DNA of 64,000 nt, taken from NCBI RefSeq assembly GCF_030534315.2, contig NZ_CP130558.2, positions 2,780,501 through 2,844,500 of the forward strand, written 5' to 3'. The position numbers and the translations under genes were made by a program. The DNA comes from Thermoanaerobacterium sp. CMT5567-10. GTDB taxonomy: Bacteria > Bacillota > Thermoanaerobacteria > Thermoanaerobacterales > Thermoanaerobacteraceae. The stretch's first letter is position 1. Every line of letters starts with the position of its first letter. Below the pieces are notes generated by a model. It did not search any database and was not told where the DNA came from. It was given only the letters and a program-made list of their open reading frames with translations. Positions 52,462 through 62,298 of this stretch are shown here, in pieces.

Positions 52462-53766
52462 ATGGCATATCATAAAATAAAAGATGTAGTTAAAGATAGC
52501 ATTGCGGATGAATTGGGCATAAAAAGTGGTGATACATTAGTATCGATAAATGGAAGCGAAATAATTGACTTAATTGATTATAAATTTCAAATAGCAAATG
52601 AGCATATAGATCTTTTGATAAAAAAAGAAAATGGTGAGGAATATATTTATGACATAGAGAAAGATTATGATGAGGATTTAGGATTAGTATTTGAGACAGG
52701 AATTATAGATAAGCTAAAGCACTGTAGGAATAAATGCGTTTTTTGTTTTGTTGATCAGTTGCCTAAAAATGTTAGAAAAACTTTGGCTTTTAAAGACGAT
52801 GATTATCGATTATCTTTTTTACAAGGTAACTTTGTAACACTTACAAATGTAAGTGATTCTGAGTTTTCAAGAATAATTAAATATAGAATGTCTCCAATAT
52901 ATTTATCTGTCCATGCAACAGATGACAATGTTCGAAAAGAATTAATGCGAAATCCCCATGCTGATGGGATTTTAAATAAAATAAAAGAATTAACTGAAAA
53001 CAAAATAGAAGTACACTGCCAGATAGTCTTATGCCCAGGGCTTAATGATGGAAGTATTCTCGATAAAACAATCGATGATTTATCAAAACTGTATCCTGGA
53101 GTAAAATCGGCAGCAGCAGTTCCCGTTGGGCTTACAGATCACAGGGAAGGACTTTTTAAACTCGATTCGTACGATAAAGAAGGGGCAGAAAAAGTACTAT
53201 CTCAAATATCAATGTGGCAGAAAAAATTAAAAAAAGAGAAAGGAACATCCTTTATATTTGCTGCTGATGAGTTTTATGTGTTGGCAAATAAGGATATACC
53301 TGACTACAATAGCTATGAAGGTTTTCCGCAAATTGAAAATGGTGTTGGACTTATGGCAATGTTTAAGAAACAGTTTGAAGATTATTATAAAAAAATCGGC
53401 AATATAAAGCCATCGAAGAAAACTTATTGTGTTATAACGGGTGTGTCTGCGTATAAATTTATTAAGGACCATGTTGATATGTTAGTGAAGAAAGGTATAA
53501 ACATTAAAGTTGTTCCAATTATAAATAATTTTTTTGGACATAAGATAACTGTAGCAGGTCTTATAACAGGTAGAGATATAATCACTCAATTAAAGGGAAA
53601 ATTAAACGGTGAAATATTAGTGATACCGGATAGTATGATAAAAGAAGGTACAGATTCTTTTTTGGATGATGTAACTATTGATGATATAGAAAAAGAATTA
53701 AACACGAAAGTTTTGGTATCTGAAGTTAACGGTAAAAATTTCATACAAAAGATAACTGGAAGGTGA
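52462..53766 (+). CDS. DUF512 radical-SAM protein with PDZ-like N-terminus
   Basis: A 434-residue protein. An N-terminal PDZ-like domain (DELGIKSGDTLVSINGSEIID, about 12-33) is followed by a radical-SAM-like cluster motif CRNKCVFC (Cys-x3-Cys-x2-Cys, about 89-96), FCFVDQLPKNVRKTL, and the DUF512 C-terminal domain. The family is common in anaerobic Firmicutes next to der; its substrate is unknown. It lies 4 bp before der, so the two are cotranscribed. Confidence 0.88.
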   Translation: MAYHKIKDVVKDSIADELGIKSGDTLVSINGSEIIDLIDYKFQIANEHIDLLIKKENGEEYIYDIEKDYDEDLGLVFETGIIDKLKHCRNKCVFCFVDQLPKNVRKTLAFKDDDYRLSFLQGNFVTLTNVSDSEFSRIIKYRMSPIYLSVHATDDNVRKELMRNPHADGILNKIKELTENKIEVHCQIVLCPGLNDGSILDKTIDDLSKLYPGVKSAAAVPVGLTDHREGLFKLDSYDKEGAEKVLSQISMWQKKLKKEKGTSFIFAADEFYVLANKDIPDYNSYEGFPQIENGVGLMAMFKKQFEDYYKKIGNIKPSKKTYCVITGVSAYKFIKDHVDMLVKKGINIKVVPIINNFFGHKITVAGLITGRDIITQLKGKLNGEILVIPDSMIKEGTDSFLDDVTIDDIEKELNTKVLVSEVNGKNFIQKITGR

Positions 53767-53770
53767 TATT

Positions 53771-55090
53771 ATGGCATATCCTATGGTTGGCATAGTAGGT
53801 AGACCAAATGTAGGTAAATCTACTTTGTTTAACAAAATAACAGGTCAGAGAATTTCTATAGTAGAAGATAAACCTGGTGTTACTCGTGATAGAATTTACT
53901 TTGAGACAGAGTGGCTGGGAAGAAAATTTATACTTGTTGATACAGGCGGATTGGAACCAGATTCTGAAGATGAGTTTTTTTCAAAAATAAGGATGCAGGT
54001 AGAGGCAGCTTTAAAAACTGTTGACTTGATATTGTTTGTTATAGATGCTAAGGATGGCTTAAGCCCGGTGGATGAAGATATAGCAAATATGCTTAGAAAA
54101 TCTCGTAAGAAAGTGATACTTGTTCTAAACAAAGTAGATAATTTTAAAGAGATGCCTATTTCATATTACGATTCAATGCGACTTGGCTTTGGAGAACCTA
54201 TAGCAATATCTGCGTCGAATGGGCTTGGTATAGGAGATTTACTTGATGAAGTTATCAAAAATATTCCTGAGCATATAGATGACTATGACGAAGAAACTAT
54301 AAAGATTTGCTTTATTGGGAAACCGAATGTAGGTAAGTCATCTCTTGTGAATAAGATATTGGGGGAAGAAAGGGCAATTGTTAGCGATATACCAGGTACC
54401 ACAAGAGATGCACTTGATACGTATTTTGAAAAAGATGATAAAAAGTACGTTATAATTGATACTGCAGGCATGAGGAAAAAAGGTAGAATAGAAGATAAAA
54501 TTGAGAGGTACAGTGTATTAAGAGCATTGTCGGCTATAGACAGATCTGATATATGTATCTTAGTAATAGATGCTACTGAAGGTCCAACAGAGCAGGACAC
54601 GAAGATAGCAGGTTATGCATTTGAGCAGAACAAAGCAATTATTATTGCAGTTAATAAATGGGATTTGATTGAAAAAGACAACAATACTGTCAACGAGTAT
54701 TTAAAAGCCATAAAAGAGAAATTTTCTTTTATGAGCTTTGCATCTACAATATTTATATCAGCCAAAACAGGACAAAGGCTTAATAAACTGTTTGAAGAAA
54801 TAAATAGCGTTTGGGAAGAATACAATAAGAGAATTTCAACAGGGCTTTTAAATAATGTTATAAGTGAAGCATTACTTATAAATCCACCACCTGCTGAAAA
54901 AGGCCGTTTATTAAAGATTTATTATGTAACACAGTTTGGTATCAAACCGCCATCATTTGCGGTATTTGTTAATGATCCGGAAATAATGCATTTTTCTTAT
55001 GTGAGGTTTTTAGAAAACACTATAAGAGATAATTTTGGATTTCAGGGCGTGCCATTAAAAATTGAAGTAAGAAAAAAAAGTGAAAAGTAA
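53771..55090 (+). CDS. der: Ribosome assembly GTPase Der (EngA)
   Basis: A 439-residue protein with tandem GTPase domains: GRPNVGKST with DTGG and NKVD in the first (about 1-165), and GKPNVGKSS with DTAG and NKWD in the second (about 177-345). A KH-like C-terminal domain follows. It acts in 50S ribosome maturation. AAGGTGATATT precedes the ATG. The end overlaps upstream in-frame codons of plsY. Confidence 0.97.
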   Translation: MAYPMVGIVGRPNVGKSTLFNKITGQRISIVEDKPGVTRDRIYFETEWLGRKFILVDTGGLEPDSEDEFFSKIRMQVEAALKTVDLILFVIDAKDGLSPVDEDIANMLRKSRKKVILVLNKVDNFKEMPISYYDSMRLGFGEPIAISASNGLGIGDLLDEVIKNIPEHIDDYDEETIKICFIGKPNVGKSSLVNKILGEERAIVSDIPGTTRDALDTYFEKDDKKYVIIDTAGMRKKGRIEDKIERYSVLRALSAIDRSDICILVIDATEGPTEQDTKIAGYAFEQNKAIIIAVNKWDLIEKDNNTVNEYLKAIKEKFSFMSFASTIFISAKTGQRLNKLFEEINSVWEEYNKRISTGLLNNVISEALLINPPPAEKGRLLKIYYVTQFGIKPPSFAVFVNDPEIMHFSYVRFLENTIRDNFGFQGVPLKIEVRKKSEK

Positions 55091-55103
55091 AGGAGGTGAA
55101 TCC

Positions 55104-55703
55104 ATGATAAAAATAATTATTGTAGCGATACTGTCGTATTTAATTGGATCTTTCAATAGCGCTTATTTTTTTACTAATTACATAAAAAAGACGGACATAA
55201 GAAAATACGGTAGTGGCAATGCTGGAGCTACAAACGTTATGAGGGTTTTGGGATTTAAAGTTGCCTTTTTAGTATTTTTGTCTGATGCTTTAAAGGGAGT
55301 TTTAGCAGTTTTATTAGGCAGATTGATAGCTGGAGATTTAGGTGGACTTATAGCTGGAATTGCTGTCGTTTGCGGACATAATTGGCCTGTTTTTTTAAAA
55401 TTCAAAGGTGGGAAGGGTATTGCCACAAGCTTTGGCGCAATAATAAGTATAAATCCAGCTATTGCCATTTTATCGTTGATAATAGGAATTGCAATTATTT
55501 CGATAAGTAAATATGTTTCATTGGGTTCAATCTTGGGAGCTATATCTTTTCTTTTATTAAATATTATTTATTATAGATCACCTAATATGCTAGTATTCGC
55601 GATAATAATTACATCACTGGCTGTATTTCAGCATAGAGCCAATATAAAACGATTACTTAATGGAACTGAATCGAAGCTGGGTCAAAAGACTAATATTAAG
55701 TAA
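55104..55703 (+). CDS. plsY: Acyl-phosphate:glycerol-3-phosphate acyltransferase PlsY
   Basis: A 199-residue integral membrane enzyme, first step of phospholipid synthesis. It has family motifs [33 protein letters not shown] (motif 1 region), [13 protein letters not shown] (glycine-rich motif 2) and [15 protein letters not shown] (motif 3). ATG 55104 is chosen because AAGGAGGTGA precedes it; GTG 55080 is an artefact of the open frame. It forms an operon with gpsA, the enzyme making its substrate. Confidence 0.95.
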   Translation: MIKIIIVAILSYLIGSFNSAYFFTNYIKKTDIRKYGSGNAGATNVMRVLGFKVAFLVFLSDALKGVLAVLLGRLIAGDLGGLIAGIAVVCGHNWPVFLKFKGGKGIATSFGAIISINPAIAILSLIIGIAIISISKYVSLGSILGAISFLLLNIIYYRSPNMLVFAIIITSLAVFQHRANIKRLLNGTESKLGQKTNIK

Positions 55704-55718
55704 AGAGGGATATCTGAT

Positions 55719-56711
55719 ATGGACATAGCAGTATTAGGTGCCGGCAGTTGGGGAACGGCAATGGCAATTCATTTGAATTCGATGAGACATAATGTATGTA
55801 TTTGGACAAAAGATCAAAAACAGTTAGAAGAAATTCAAAAGACTGGCTACAACAAAAAATATCTTGATGTAAGGTTGCCTGAAAGCATTGGCATAACAAC
55901 TGATATAGAGTATGCGCTGGAAAATAAGAAGATTGTAGTGATGGCAGTACCGTCACATGCAGTAAGAAGTGTTGTAGAAAGAATAAGCGGTGTAATAGAT
56001 AAAGAATCGATAATTGTAAATTTGGCAAAAGGCCTAGAGACTTCAAGCTTAAAAAGAATGTCTCAAGTTATAAAAGAGATGATAGATAATCCAGTTGTTG
56101 TGCTTTCGGGTCCAAGCCATGCAGAAGAAGTATGCAAGCACATACCTACGGCATGTGTTATATCATCAGATGACATAAACGCATGTGAATATGTACAGGA
56201 TGTGATGATGGATGAGAATTTCAGGCTGTATATAAATAAAGATTTGATTGGTGTTGAATTGGGAGGTTCTCTTAAAAATATAATTGCCCTTGGCGCAGGT
56301 ATTTCAGATGGCCTTGGATTTGGTGACAATACGAAAGCTGCACTTATGACAAGGGGACTTGCTGAAATTACACGTCTTGGCGTAGCCCTGGGTTCAGATC
56401 CATTGACGTTTTTGGGTTTAACTGGTATGGGGGATCTTATTGTAACATGTACAAGTATGTATTCACGTAACAGGAGAGCCGGCATAAAAATTGGACAAGG
56501 CAAATCCTTGAATGAGACGCTAGATGAAATTGGAATGGTTGTTGAAGGAGTCAACACTACTAAGTCAGCCTATAAGCTCTCGAAAATGCACAATATAGAA
56601 ATGCCTATAACATGTGAAATTTACTCAATATTGTTTGAAGGAAAAGATCCGCGAGAAGCAGTTTATTCGCTAATGACGAGAAATAAAAAACACGAGATGG
56701 AGGATATATAA
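55719..56711 (+). CDS. gpsA: Glycerol-3-phosphate dehydrogenase GpsA
   Basis: A 330-residue NAD(P)H-dependent enzyme that makes sn-glycerol-3-phosphate from dihydroxyacetone phosphate. It has Rossmann [10 protein letters not shown] (residues 7-16), NLAKGLE, the catalytic Lys in [18 protein letters not shown] (about residue 189), and [11 protein letters not shown]. The length is standard. plsY lies 15 bp upstream, so precursor synthesis and use are coexpressed. A hairpin terminator follows. Confidence 0.96.
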   Translation: MDIAVLGAGSWGTAMAIHLNSMRHNVCIWTKDQKQLEEIQKTGYNKKYLDVRLPESIGITTDIEYALENKKIVVMAVPSHAVRSVVERISGVIDKESIIVNLAKGLETSSLKRMSQVIKEMIDNPVVVLSGPSHAEEVCKHIPTACVISSDDINACEYVQDVMMDENFRLYINKDLIGVELGGSLKNIIALGAGISDGLGFGDNTKAALMTRGLAEITRLGVALGSDPLTFLGLTGMGDLIVTCTSMYSRNRRAGIKIGQGKSLNETLDEIGMVVEGVNTTKSAYKLSKMHNIEMPITCEIYSILFEGKDPREAVYSLMTRNKKHEMEDI

Positions 56712-56729
56712 TTTATGTCCTCTTTTTTA
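56699..56729 (+). terminator. Terminator at the end of gpsA
   Basis: GAGGATATA / TATGTCCTC stem (one G-T pair) embracing the gpsA stop codon, followed by six to seven Ts. Confidence 0.7.
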
Positions 56730-56730
56730 T

Positions 56731-56758
56731 TCATATTTGTTCATTTCCCTCATATATA
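56731..56758 (+). promoter_or_regulatory. Possible sigma-E promoter of spoIVA
   Basis: TCATATT (56731-56737) matches the sigma-E -35 consensus KMATATT. After 13 bp, CATATATA (56751-56758) matches 6 of 8 positions of CATACAHT. spoIVA is a sigma-E gene in B. subtilis. Confidence 0.45.
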
Positions 56759-56814
56759 TGTAGTGTTAAAGTATAAAAAACAATATTTTATTGCACAAAA
56801 AGGAGGGAAATGAT

Positions 56815-58293
56815 GTGGACAATTACGATATTTATAAGGATATAGCTGAAAGAACTGAAGGTGACATCTATATCGGTGTAGTAGGGCCTGTCCGTACGGG
56901 AAAATCGACGTTTATAAAAAGATTCATGGATATTTTAGTATTGCCTAATATTGATAATGCCAACCTTAAAGAAAGAGTTCAAGACGAATTACCTCAAAGT
57001 GCAGCAGGCAAAACGATTATGACTACAGAGCCTAAGTTTGTACCGGAAAAGGCTGTCGAAATATCTTTGAATGAAAAAACCAGATTCAGCGTGAGATTAG
57101 TTGACTGTGTAGGATATATGGTTAAAGGGGCAATGGGATACTTAGAAGGTGATAAGCCTAGAATGATTACTACTCCTTGGTATGATTATGAAATTCCTTT
57201 TGAAGAAGCTGCAGAAATTGGTACTAAAAAAGTTATAAACGATCACTCTACAATTGGCCTTGTCGTAACTACGGATGGAAGCATTACGGATATACCAAGA
57301 GATAATTACGTAGAACCGGAAGAAAGAGTTGTGAAAGAATTAAAAGACATACAAAAGCCATTTATTATACTGTTAAATACGACGCATCCTGAAGATGCTG
57401 ATACAATAAAATTGGGAGAAGAGTTGGAAACAAAGTACGATGTACCTGTTGTAGCAGTAAATGTACTTAAAATGGGAACTGACGACATTAAAGAAATACT
57501 TGAAAAAGTGTTGTATGAATTCCCTATAACCGAGCTGAACATTGATCTTCCTAGGTGGGTCGATGTACTTGAAAATGACCACTGGCTGAAACAAAGCATT
57601 ATGAATTCTATAAAGCAAAGCATCAATGATTTATTTAGGCTGAGGGATATAAAGAAGACGGCCGATATTATAAAATCAAATGAAAACATGTCAGAAGTAA
57701 TAGTTAGAAAGATCGATCCAGGCGAAGGAATTGCAGATATAGAAGCAAAGACAAAAGAAGGTCTTTTCTTTAAGATATTAAGTGATGAATGCGGCCTTGA
57801 AATTCGAGGAGACAGAGATCTTATGAAAATGATGAAAGAATTATCATATGCAAAATCAGAGTACGATAAACTAAAAGATGCCATAGAAGATGCAAAAAAG
57901 AAAGGTGTAGGAGTAGTTCCTGCAAGTATTGACAATATGGAGTTTGAAAAACCGGAGATAGTGCGACAAGGTGGAAGCTTTGCGGTGAGGCTAAGAGCAT
58001 CTGCACCATCTTTACACATATTTAGGACAGATGTGACAACAGAAGTATCTCCAATCGTTGGTACAGAAAAGCAAAGCGAAGATTTTGTAAAATACATTAC
58101 AGAGCAATTTGAAAATGATCCAGACAAGATATGGGAGTCAAATATATTTGGTAAATCTTTAAGCGACCTTGTAAAAGAAGGTATGCAGAATAAACTTGGT
58201 AAAATACCTGAGAATGTAAGCATAAGATTAAGAGACACATTAGAACGTATAGTCAATGACGGAGGTGGGGGTATAATCTGTATTATACTGTAA
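56815..58293 (+). CDS. spoIVA: Spore coat morphogenetic ATPase SpoIVA
   Basis: A 492-residue protein, the same length as the B. subtilis protein. An N-terminal P-loop GVVGPVRTGKST (about residues 21-32) drives ATP-dependent polymerisation. The middle domain follows, and the C-terminus ends GGGGIICIIL, which anchors to the forespore membrane with SpoVM. GTG 56815 is chosen because AAGGAGGG lies 7-8 bp upstream, giving VDNYDIYKDIAERT at the start. It forms the basement layer of the coat. It is monocistronic after a likely sigma-E promoter. Confidence 0.96.
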   Translation: MDNYDIYKDIAERTEGDIYIGVVGPVRTGKSTFIKRFMDILVLPNIDNANLKERVQDELPQSAAGKTIMTTEPKFVPEKAVEISLNEKTRFSVRLVDCVGYMVKGAMGYLEGDKPRMITTPWYDYEIPFEEAAEIGTKKVINDHSTIGLVVTTDGSITDIPRDNYVEPEERVVKELKDIQKPFIILLNTTHPEDADTIKLGEELETKYDVPVVAVNVLKMGTDDIKEILEKVLYEFPITELNIDLPRWVDVLENDHWLKQSIMNSIKQSINDLFRLRDIKKTADIIKSNENMSEVIVRKIDPGEGIADIEAKTKEGLFFKILSDECGLEIRGDRDLMKMMKELSYAKSEYDKLKDAIEDAKKKGVGVVPASIDNMEFEKPEIVRQGGSFAVRLRASAPSLHIFRTDVTTEVSPIVGTEKQSEDFVKYITEQFENDPDKIWESNIFGKSLSDLVKEGMQNKLGKIPENVSIRLRDTLERIVNDGGGGIICIIL

Positions 58294-58341
58294 TACTTGA
58301 TTTTTTGAACTTAACGATTTATAATATTTATTGTAAGATGT

Positions 58342-58417
58342 CTGGGTGTGGCGCAGTTGGTAGCGCGCCAGAATGGGGTTCTGGAGGTCGCTGGTTCAAA
58401 TCCAGTCACTCAGACCA
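58342..58417 (+). tRNA. tRNA-Pro (anticodon GGG)
   Basis: A 76-nt cloverleaf: acceptor CTGGGTG / CACTCAG, D-arm GCGC...GCGC, anticodon stem CCAGA / TCTGG around loop ATGGGGT (anticodon GGG), T-arm GCTGG-TTCAAAT-CCAGT, discriminator A and an encoded CCA end. It decodes CCC and CCU. Confidence 0.93.
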
Positions 58418-58432
58418 TTTAAAAGTAAGTTG

Positions 58433-58455
58433 CCGCAAGCAGTTGCGGTTTTTTT
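58433..58455 (+). terminator. Terminator after the tRNA gene
   Basis: CCGCAA / TTGCGG 6-bp stem with a GCAG loop and a run of seven Ts. Confidence 0.85.
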
Positions 58456-58804
58456 GTTTTTATAAAAAATAGCTAAATAAAAACATTATCTATATATTTA
58501 TCTTTAAATTCATCCTTTAATACAAACTGTTTCTTTTGATAAATCTCAAAATTTTACGAGATGATTTGAATTTTTATAGGACTTTAATTTAATTCTTTTT
58601 TCTGGTAATAATAGAAGTTCATTATCAACTTTTATCAACTTTTTGCATATTGTTTTCTATATGAATTATTTTTTTAGCAAAATCTATGTTATGCCATTAA
58701 ATTATAAAATTTTAACTTTGCTCATATTACAGTCCGACGTAAGAGAAAAAGGCAAATAAATAATTTTAATTAATTAGAAAGTTTTGTTAAAAATATAACT
58801 AATA
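58456..58804. other. AT-rich intergenic region without recognised genes
   Basis: About 350 bp with no ORF having a ribosome site, no RNA gene and no clear repeat. Only the lldR promoter at its right end can be supported. Confidence 0.6.
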
Positions 58805-58833
58805 TTGTAAAAGTCATATTCACATGATATTAT
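58805..58833 (+). promoter_or_regulatory. Sigma-A promoter of lldR
   Basis: TTGTAA (58805-58810), 17-bp spacer, TATTAT (58828-58833), about 20 bp before the start codon. Confidence 0.65.
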
Positions 58834-58853
58834 AAAAGTAAAGGAGAATAAAA

Positions 58854-59561
58854 ATGGATTTCAAGCCAGTTAAATCGGAAAGAGTTTTTGAAAATATTAT
58901 AGAACAGATAAAAGTCAATATATACAATGGCAATCTATCAAAAGGGAGCAAATTACCATCCGAAAGAGATTTATCAGATATATTAAATGTTAGTAGAGCA
59001 TCAATAAGAGAGGCACTATCGGCACTTGAAATACTAGGAATTTTGGAAACAAAACCAGGTGGAGGTACATATATTGTAAATAATGTATCAAATGCTATTA
59101 TTGAGACTATGTCGTTAGCTTTAGCGCTTGAAAATGATGAGACAGAATTTATCGAGCTAAGAAAAATACTTGAAAGCGAAAGCGCATATATTGCAGCACA
59201 AAAGCATGATGAAGAATCAATATCAGAAATGAAAAAGTATTTTGAAATGATGGGAAAAGATTTTGATGAAGATCAAAATACATATGCAGATGAAAATTTT
59301 CATAGGGCATTATGTAGGGCTACCAAGAACAAACTACTTTATGATATAGTCGAAGCATTATCAATTGGAGTAGATAATTATATAGTAAATTCACGAAAGA
59401 GACTTATGAGTAATCCTAAAAATTTAGAACTTCTTTATCAACAGCATAAAAATATATTAGAAAGTATAGAAAATGGCAAAGCAGATGATGCAAGAGAATA
59501 TGTTATAGAGCACATAAATTTTGTGCAGGAAGAACTTAGAAAGCTAAAACTTGAGAAATGA
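58854..59561 (+). CDS. lldR: FadR-type GntR regulator of lactate use (LldR-like)
   Basis: A 235-residue regulator. An N-terminal GntR winged helix (GSKLPSERDLSDILNVSRAS, about 27-50) is followed by an FCD ligand-binding domain (about 85-225) with the metal-site histidines in NFHRALC and near the C-terminus (EHINFVQ). AAAGGAG precedes the ATG. The adjacent lactate permease, Etf and dehydrogenase genes and TGGTC-N-GACCA operators suggest it is a lactate-responsive repressor, like LldR/LutR. The ligand is inferred from context. Confidence 0.88.
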   Translation: MDFKPVKSERVFENIIEQIKVNIYNGNLSKGSKLPSERDLSDILNVSRASIREALSALEILGILETKPGGGTYIVNNVSNAIIETMSLALALENDETEFIELRKILESESAYIAAQKHDEESISEMKKYFEMMGKDFDEDQNTYADENFHRALCRATKNKLLYDIVEALSIGVDNYIVNSRKRLMSNPKNLELLYQQHKNILESIENGKADDAREYVIEHINFVQEELRKLKLEK

Positions 59562-59599
59562 TTGTTAATAATTAATTATTGAGTACTGAATAAAATTTT

Positions 59600-59617
59600 A
59601 GAAAGCGAAAGCTTTCT
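59600..59617 (+). terminator. Terminator after lldR
   Basis: AGAAAGC / GCTTTCT 7-bp stem with a GAAA tetraloop, then TTATT. Confidence 0.7.
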
Positions 59618-59634
59618 TTATTAAATAACTATAT

Positions 59635-59645
59635 TGGTAAGGCCA
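59635..59645. promoter_or_regulatory. Imperfect LldR-type operator before lctP
   Basis: TGGTAAGGCCA differs at two positions from the perfect palindrome TGGTCAGACCA found upstream of etfB. It lies 113 bp before the permease start. Confidence 0.45.
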
Positions 59646-59757
59646 TCATACAATCAGATGATAAGGGAGGTTGATAGAAAAAGAAATGTGAGGATATGCT
59701 TTAAGTAAACGATGACATACCATAATCTTTTCTCAAACAATTGAATGGAGGGATGTT

Positions 59758-61350
59758 ATGTCTGGAGGAATTCAAGGACCGTTTTCAAATGTTCTGCTTT
59801 CAGCAATTGTTGCATTTATACCGCTTTTGTGGCTTTTAATAAGCCTCGGTTGGTTTAAAATGAAGGCGTATATTGCGGCACTAATATCATTGGCATTGGC
59901 GATTTTGCTGAGTATAACTACATGGGGTATGCCTGTAAAATTTGCTTCACAATCGGTTTTAGAAGGTGCAGTAACTGGGCTATGGCCTATTGTATGGGTT
60001 ATTATAGCTGCCATTTACACATACAACGTGACGGTTGAAACTGGCAGCATGAATATCATAAAGGAAACGTTGGCTAAAATATCTCCTGATAGAAGGATAC
60101 AGGCATTAATTCTCGCATTTTCCTTTGGTGGTTTTTTAGAGGCTGCAGCAGGTTTTGGTACAGCTGTTGCAATACCAGCAAGTTTATTGGCAGGTATTGG
60201 TTTTGATCCGTTATTTGCTGCGGTCATATGTCTTATTGCAAATACTGTACCCGTTGCCTTTGGCGGTATTGGAATACCTATAATAACACTTTCACAGGTA
60301 ACAGGTATTGAAGAGAGCTTGCTTACAACGTATACGGCATATCAGCTCATACCGTTTATAATTATTTTACCCATAGTTCTTGTTATAATAATGACGAAAT
60401 CCTTTAAATATTTGAAAGAAGTTTTAGGTGCCTGCATAGTCAGTGGAATATCATTTGCACTATTTCAAACAGCCGTTGCAGTATTCGTAGGACCGGAAGT
60501 TGCAGCAATTGTTGGTTCATTGGCATCACTTTTGTCTATTATCATCTATGTTAAGATAAAACCAGTGAAAAAAATCTGGCTTTTCCCTGATGAAAAAGCA
60601 AGTGGCGAAATAGCCTCAACAAATGCAGTAAATGATCATGATAAAAGAATAAGCGGTAAGAAGCAGCTTATAGCCTGGACACCATATATTGTTTTGTTTG
60701 TCCTTATAATGGCAGTAAATCTAATACCCGATCTTAAATTCTTAGGAGATATAGCAACAAAAGTACAAATATACTTTGGACCAAATGGAAAACCATCATC
60801 ATTTCAGTGGATAACGACACCTGGTACTATTATGTTTATATCCGCAATAATCGGCGGATTTGTCCAAGGAAGCAGCATAAAGGGACTTTTAAAGATATTT
60901 GTAAAAACGATAAAACAGTTAGTACCTACAATAGTCGTCGTTTCATCAATTGTTGCGATGGCAAAAGTCATGGGTTATAGTGGGATGATATCTGTTATCG
61001 CAGTAGCCTTAGCTGACACGACAGGAAAAGTATATCCGTTTATTTCACCTTTGATTGGTGCACTTGGGACATTTATAACAGGCAGTGATACATCTTCAAA
61101 TATTCTTTTTGGCGCATTGCAAAAGCAAACGGCATTGCAGATACATGCTAATGCTGCATGGATTGCCGCTGCAAATACTGTTGGTGCATCGGCAGGGAAG
61201 ATGATATCACCTCAGAGCATAGCTGTTGCTGCATCTGCAACAGGTTTAGTGGGTAAAGAAGGGCGTATTCTCAATTCGACATTGCTGTACTGTTTGGGAT
61301 ATGCCATTTTGCTAGGTGTTTTGATATTTGCAGTAGGTAATATGATTTAA
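59758..61350 (+). CDS. lctP: L-lactate permease (LctP family)
   Basis: A 530-residue polytopic transporter with about 12-13 helices, standard for LctP/LldP. It has family motifs GGFLEAAAGFGTAVAIPASLLAG (about 121-143), NTVPVAFGGIGIPI, and GALGTFITGSDTSSNILFG (about 440-458). It imports lactate with protons (glycolate possible). GGAGGGATGTT precedes the ATG. It follows lldR and precedes the Etf-dehydrogenase genes, so it supplies their substrate. It could also export lactate during fermentation. Confidence 0.94.
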   Translation: MSGGIQGPFSNVLLSAIVAFIPLLWLLISLGWFKMKAYIAALISLALAILLSITTWGMPVKFASQSVLEGAVTGLWPIVWVIIAAIYTYNVTVETGSMNIIKETLAKISPDRRIQALILAFSFGGFLEAAAGFGTAVAIPASLLAGIGFDPLFAAVICLIANTVPVAFGGIGIPIITLSQVTGIEESLLTTYTAYQLIPFIIILPIVLVIIMTKSFKYLKEVLGACIVSGISFALFQTAVAVFVGPEVAAIVGSLASLLSIIIYVKIKPVKKIWLFPDEKASGEIASTNAVNDHDKRISGKKQLIAWTPYIVLFVLIMAVNLIPDLKFLGDIATKVQIYFGPNGKPSSFQWITTPGTIMFISAIIGGFVQGSSIKGLLKIFVKTIKQLVPTIVVVSSIVAMAKVMGYSGMISVIAVALADTTGKVYPFISPLIGALGTFITGSDTSSNILFGALQKQTALQIHANAAWIAAANTVGASAGKMISPQSIAVAASATGLVGKEGRILNSTLLYCLGYAILLGVLIFAVGNMI

Positions 61351-61382
61351 CAGAAATTTAACAATATTAATAAAATAAAGAC

Positions 61383-61411
61383 TTGCAAAAATATAATACT
61401 TGATGTAAAAT
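61383..61411 (+). promoter_or_regulatory. Promoter of the etfB-etfA-dehydrogenase genes
   Basis: TTGCAA (61383-61388), 17-bp spacer, TAAAAT (61406-61411), just upstream of the palindromic operator. Confidence 0.65.
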
Positions 61412-61422
61412 ATAAATAAAGA

Positions 61423-61439
61423 AACTGGTCAGACCAGTT
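61423..61439. promoter_or_regulatory. Perfect LldR-type operator before etfB
   Basis: AACTGGTCAGACCAGTT, a 17-bp perfect palindrome with the TGGTC-N-GACCA core typical of FadR-subfamily GntR regulators. It sits just downstream of the predicted start site, where binding would block transcription. Confidence 0.75.
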
Positions 61440-61473
61440 GAGCATGATTTAAAATGTGGAGAGGAGTGTAAAC

Positions 61474-62271
61474 ATGAAAATAGTTGTACCAATTAAACAG
61501 GTGCCTGAAACAAGCAATGTAAAAATGAATCCCGAGACAGGGACAATGGTAAGAGAAGGTGTTGAGAGCATTATAAACCCGCTTGACTTGTACGCTATAG
61601 AGACAGCTATAAGGTTAAAAGAGAAGTTTGGAGGACAAGTAATCGTTATATCAATGGGGCCAGATAAAGCACTTGAGGCAATTAAAGAAGCAATTGCAAT
61701 GGGATGCGACGATGGTATACTTCTATCAGACAGAAAATTCGCAGGATCAGATACTTGGGCAACATCATATGTTATTGCAAACGGCATTAAGCAGATAGGC
61801 GATTTTGACCTTGTGATTTGCGGTGAAAGGGCAACAGATGGAGATACAGCACAGGTCGGACCTGGAATTGCATCTTTCTTAGACCTTCCATTATCAACAT
61901 TTACAAGTGAAATATTATCACTAAATGATGGGAAAATCAAAGTTAGACGTCTTGTAGAAGGTGGCTATGAAGAGATAGAATTAGAACTTCCAGCAGCACT
62001 TACAGTTGTAAAAGAGATAAGCGATCCAAGACTTCCTACATTAAGAGGAAAACTTAAGGCAAAGAAGATGGAGATACCAGTATGGGGGCCAAAAAATATT
62101 AATGCAGATGAAGAAAACCTCGGCCTTAAAGGGTCACCTACAAGGGTTGTAAAAATATTTACACCTAAGGTTACAAGGGAAGGCGAAAAAATAGTTGTAA
62201 AAGACGAGAAAACGTTAAACGAAGCAGTGGACAAAATCATGGACTACCTTATTAAGAAAGAGTTTATTTAG
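61474..62271 (+). CDS. etfB: Electron transfer flavoprotein beta subunit
   Basis: A 265-residue protein. It has VVPIKQVPETSNVKMNPETG at the start, INPLDLYAIETAIRLKE, and the nucleotide-binding motif CGERATDGDTAQVGPGIA (about residues 116-133). It passes electrons from the lactate dehydrogenase with EtfA. ATG 61474 is chosen because AGAGGAGTG lies before it; GTG 61456 is too early. The DGDTAQVGP sequence occurs in bifurcating and non-bifurcating EtfB alike. Confidence 0.93.
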   Translation: MKIVVPIKQVPETSNVKMNPETGTMVREGVESIINPLDLYAIETAIRLKEKFGGQVIVISMGPDKALEAIKEAIAMGCDDGILLSDRKFAGSDTWATSYVIANGIKQIGDFDLVICGERATDGDTAQVGPGIASFLDLPLSTFTSEILSLNDGKIKVRRLVEGGYEEIELELPAALTVVKEISDPRLPTLRGKLKAKKMEIPVWGPKNINADEENLGLKGSPTRVVKIFTPKVTREGEKIVVKDEKTLNEAVDKIMDYLIKKEFI

Positions 62272-62298
62272 AAAACTTGATGAAAGGGTGAATAATAA

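Noticed and set aside
57306-58256. Long open frame (316 codons) on the minus strand opposite spoIVA
   Set aside because: It lies wholly inside a confidently identified gene, has Ser/Phe-rich composition typical of antisense frames, and no ribosome site or family motif.
58338-58417. Reading the tRNA from G58340 with an acceptor GTCTGGG
   Set aside because: That fold leaves no discriminator base before CCA and shifts U8. Starting at C58342 gives a regular cloverleaf with an encoded CCA.
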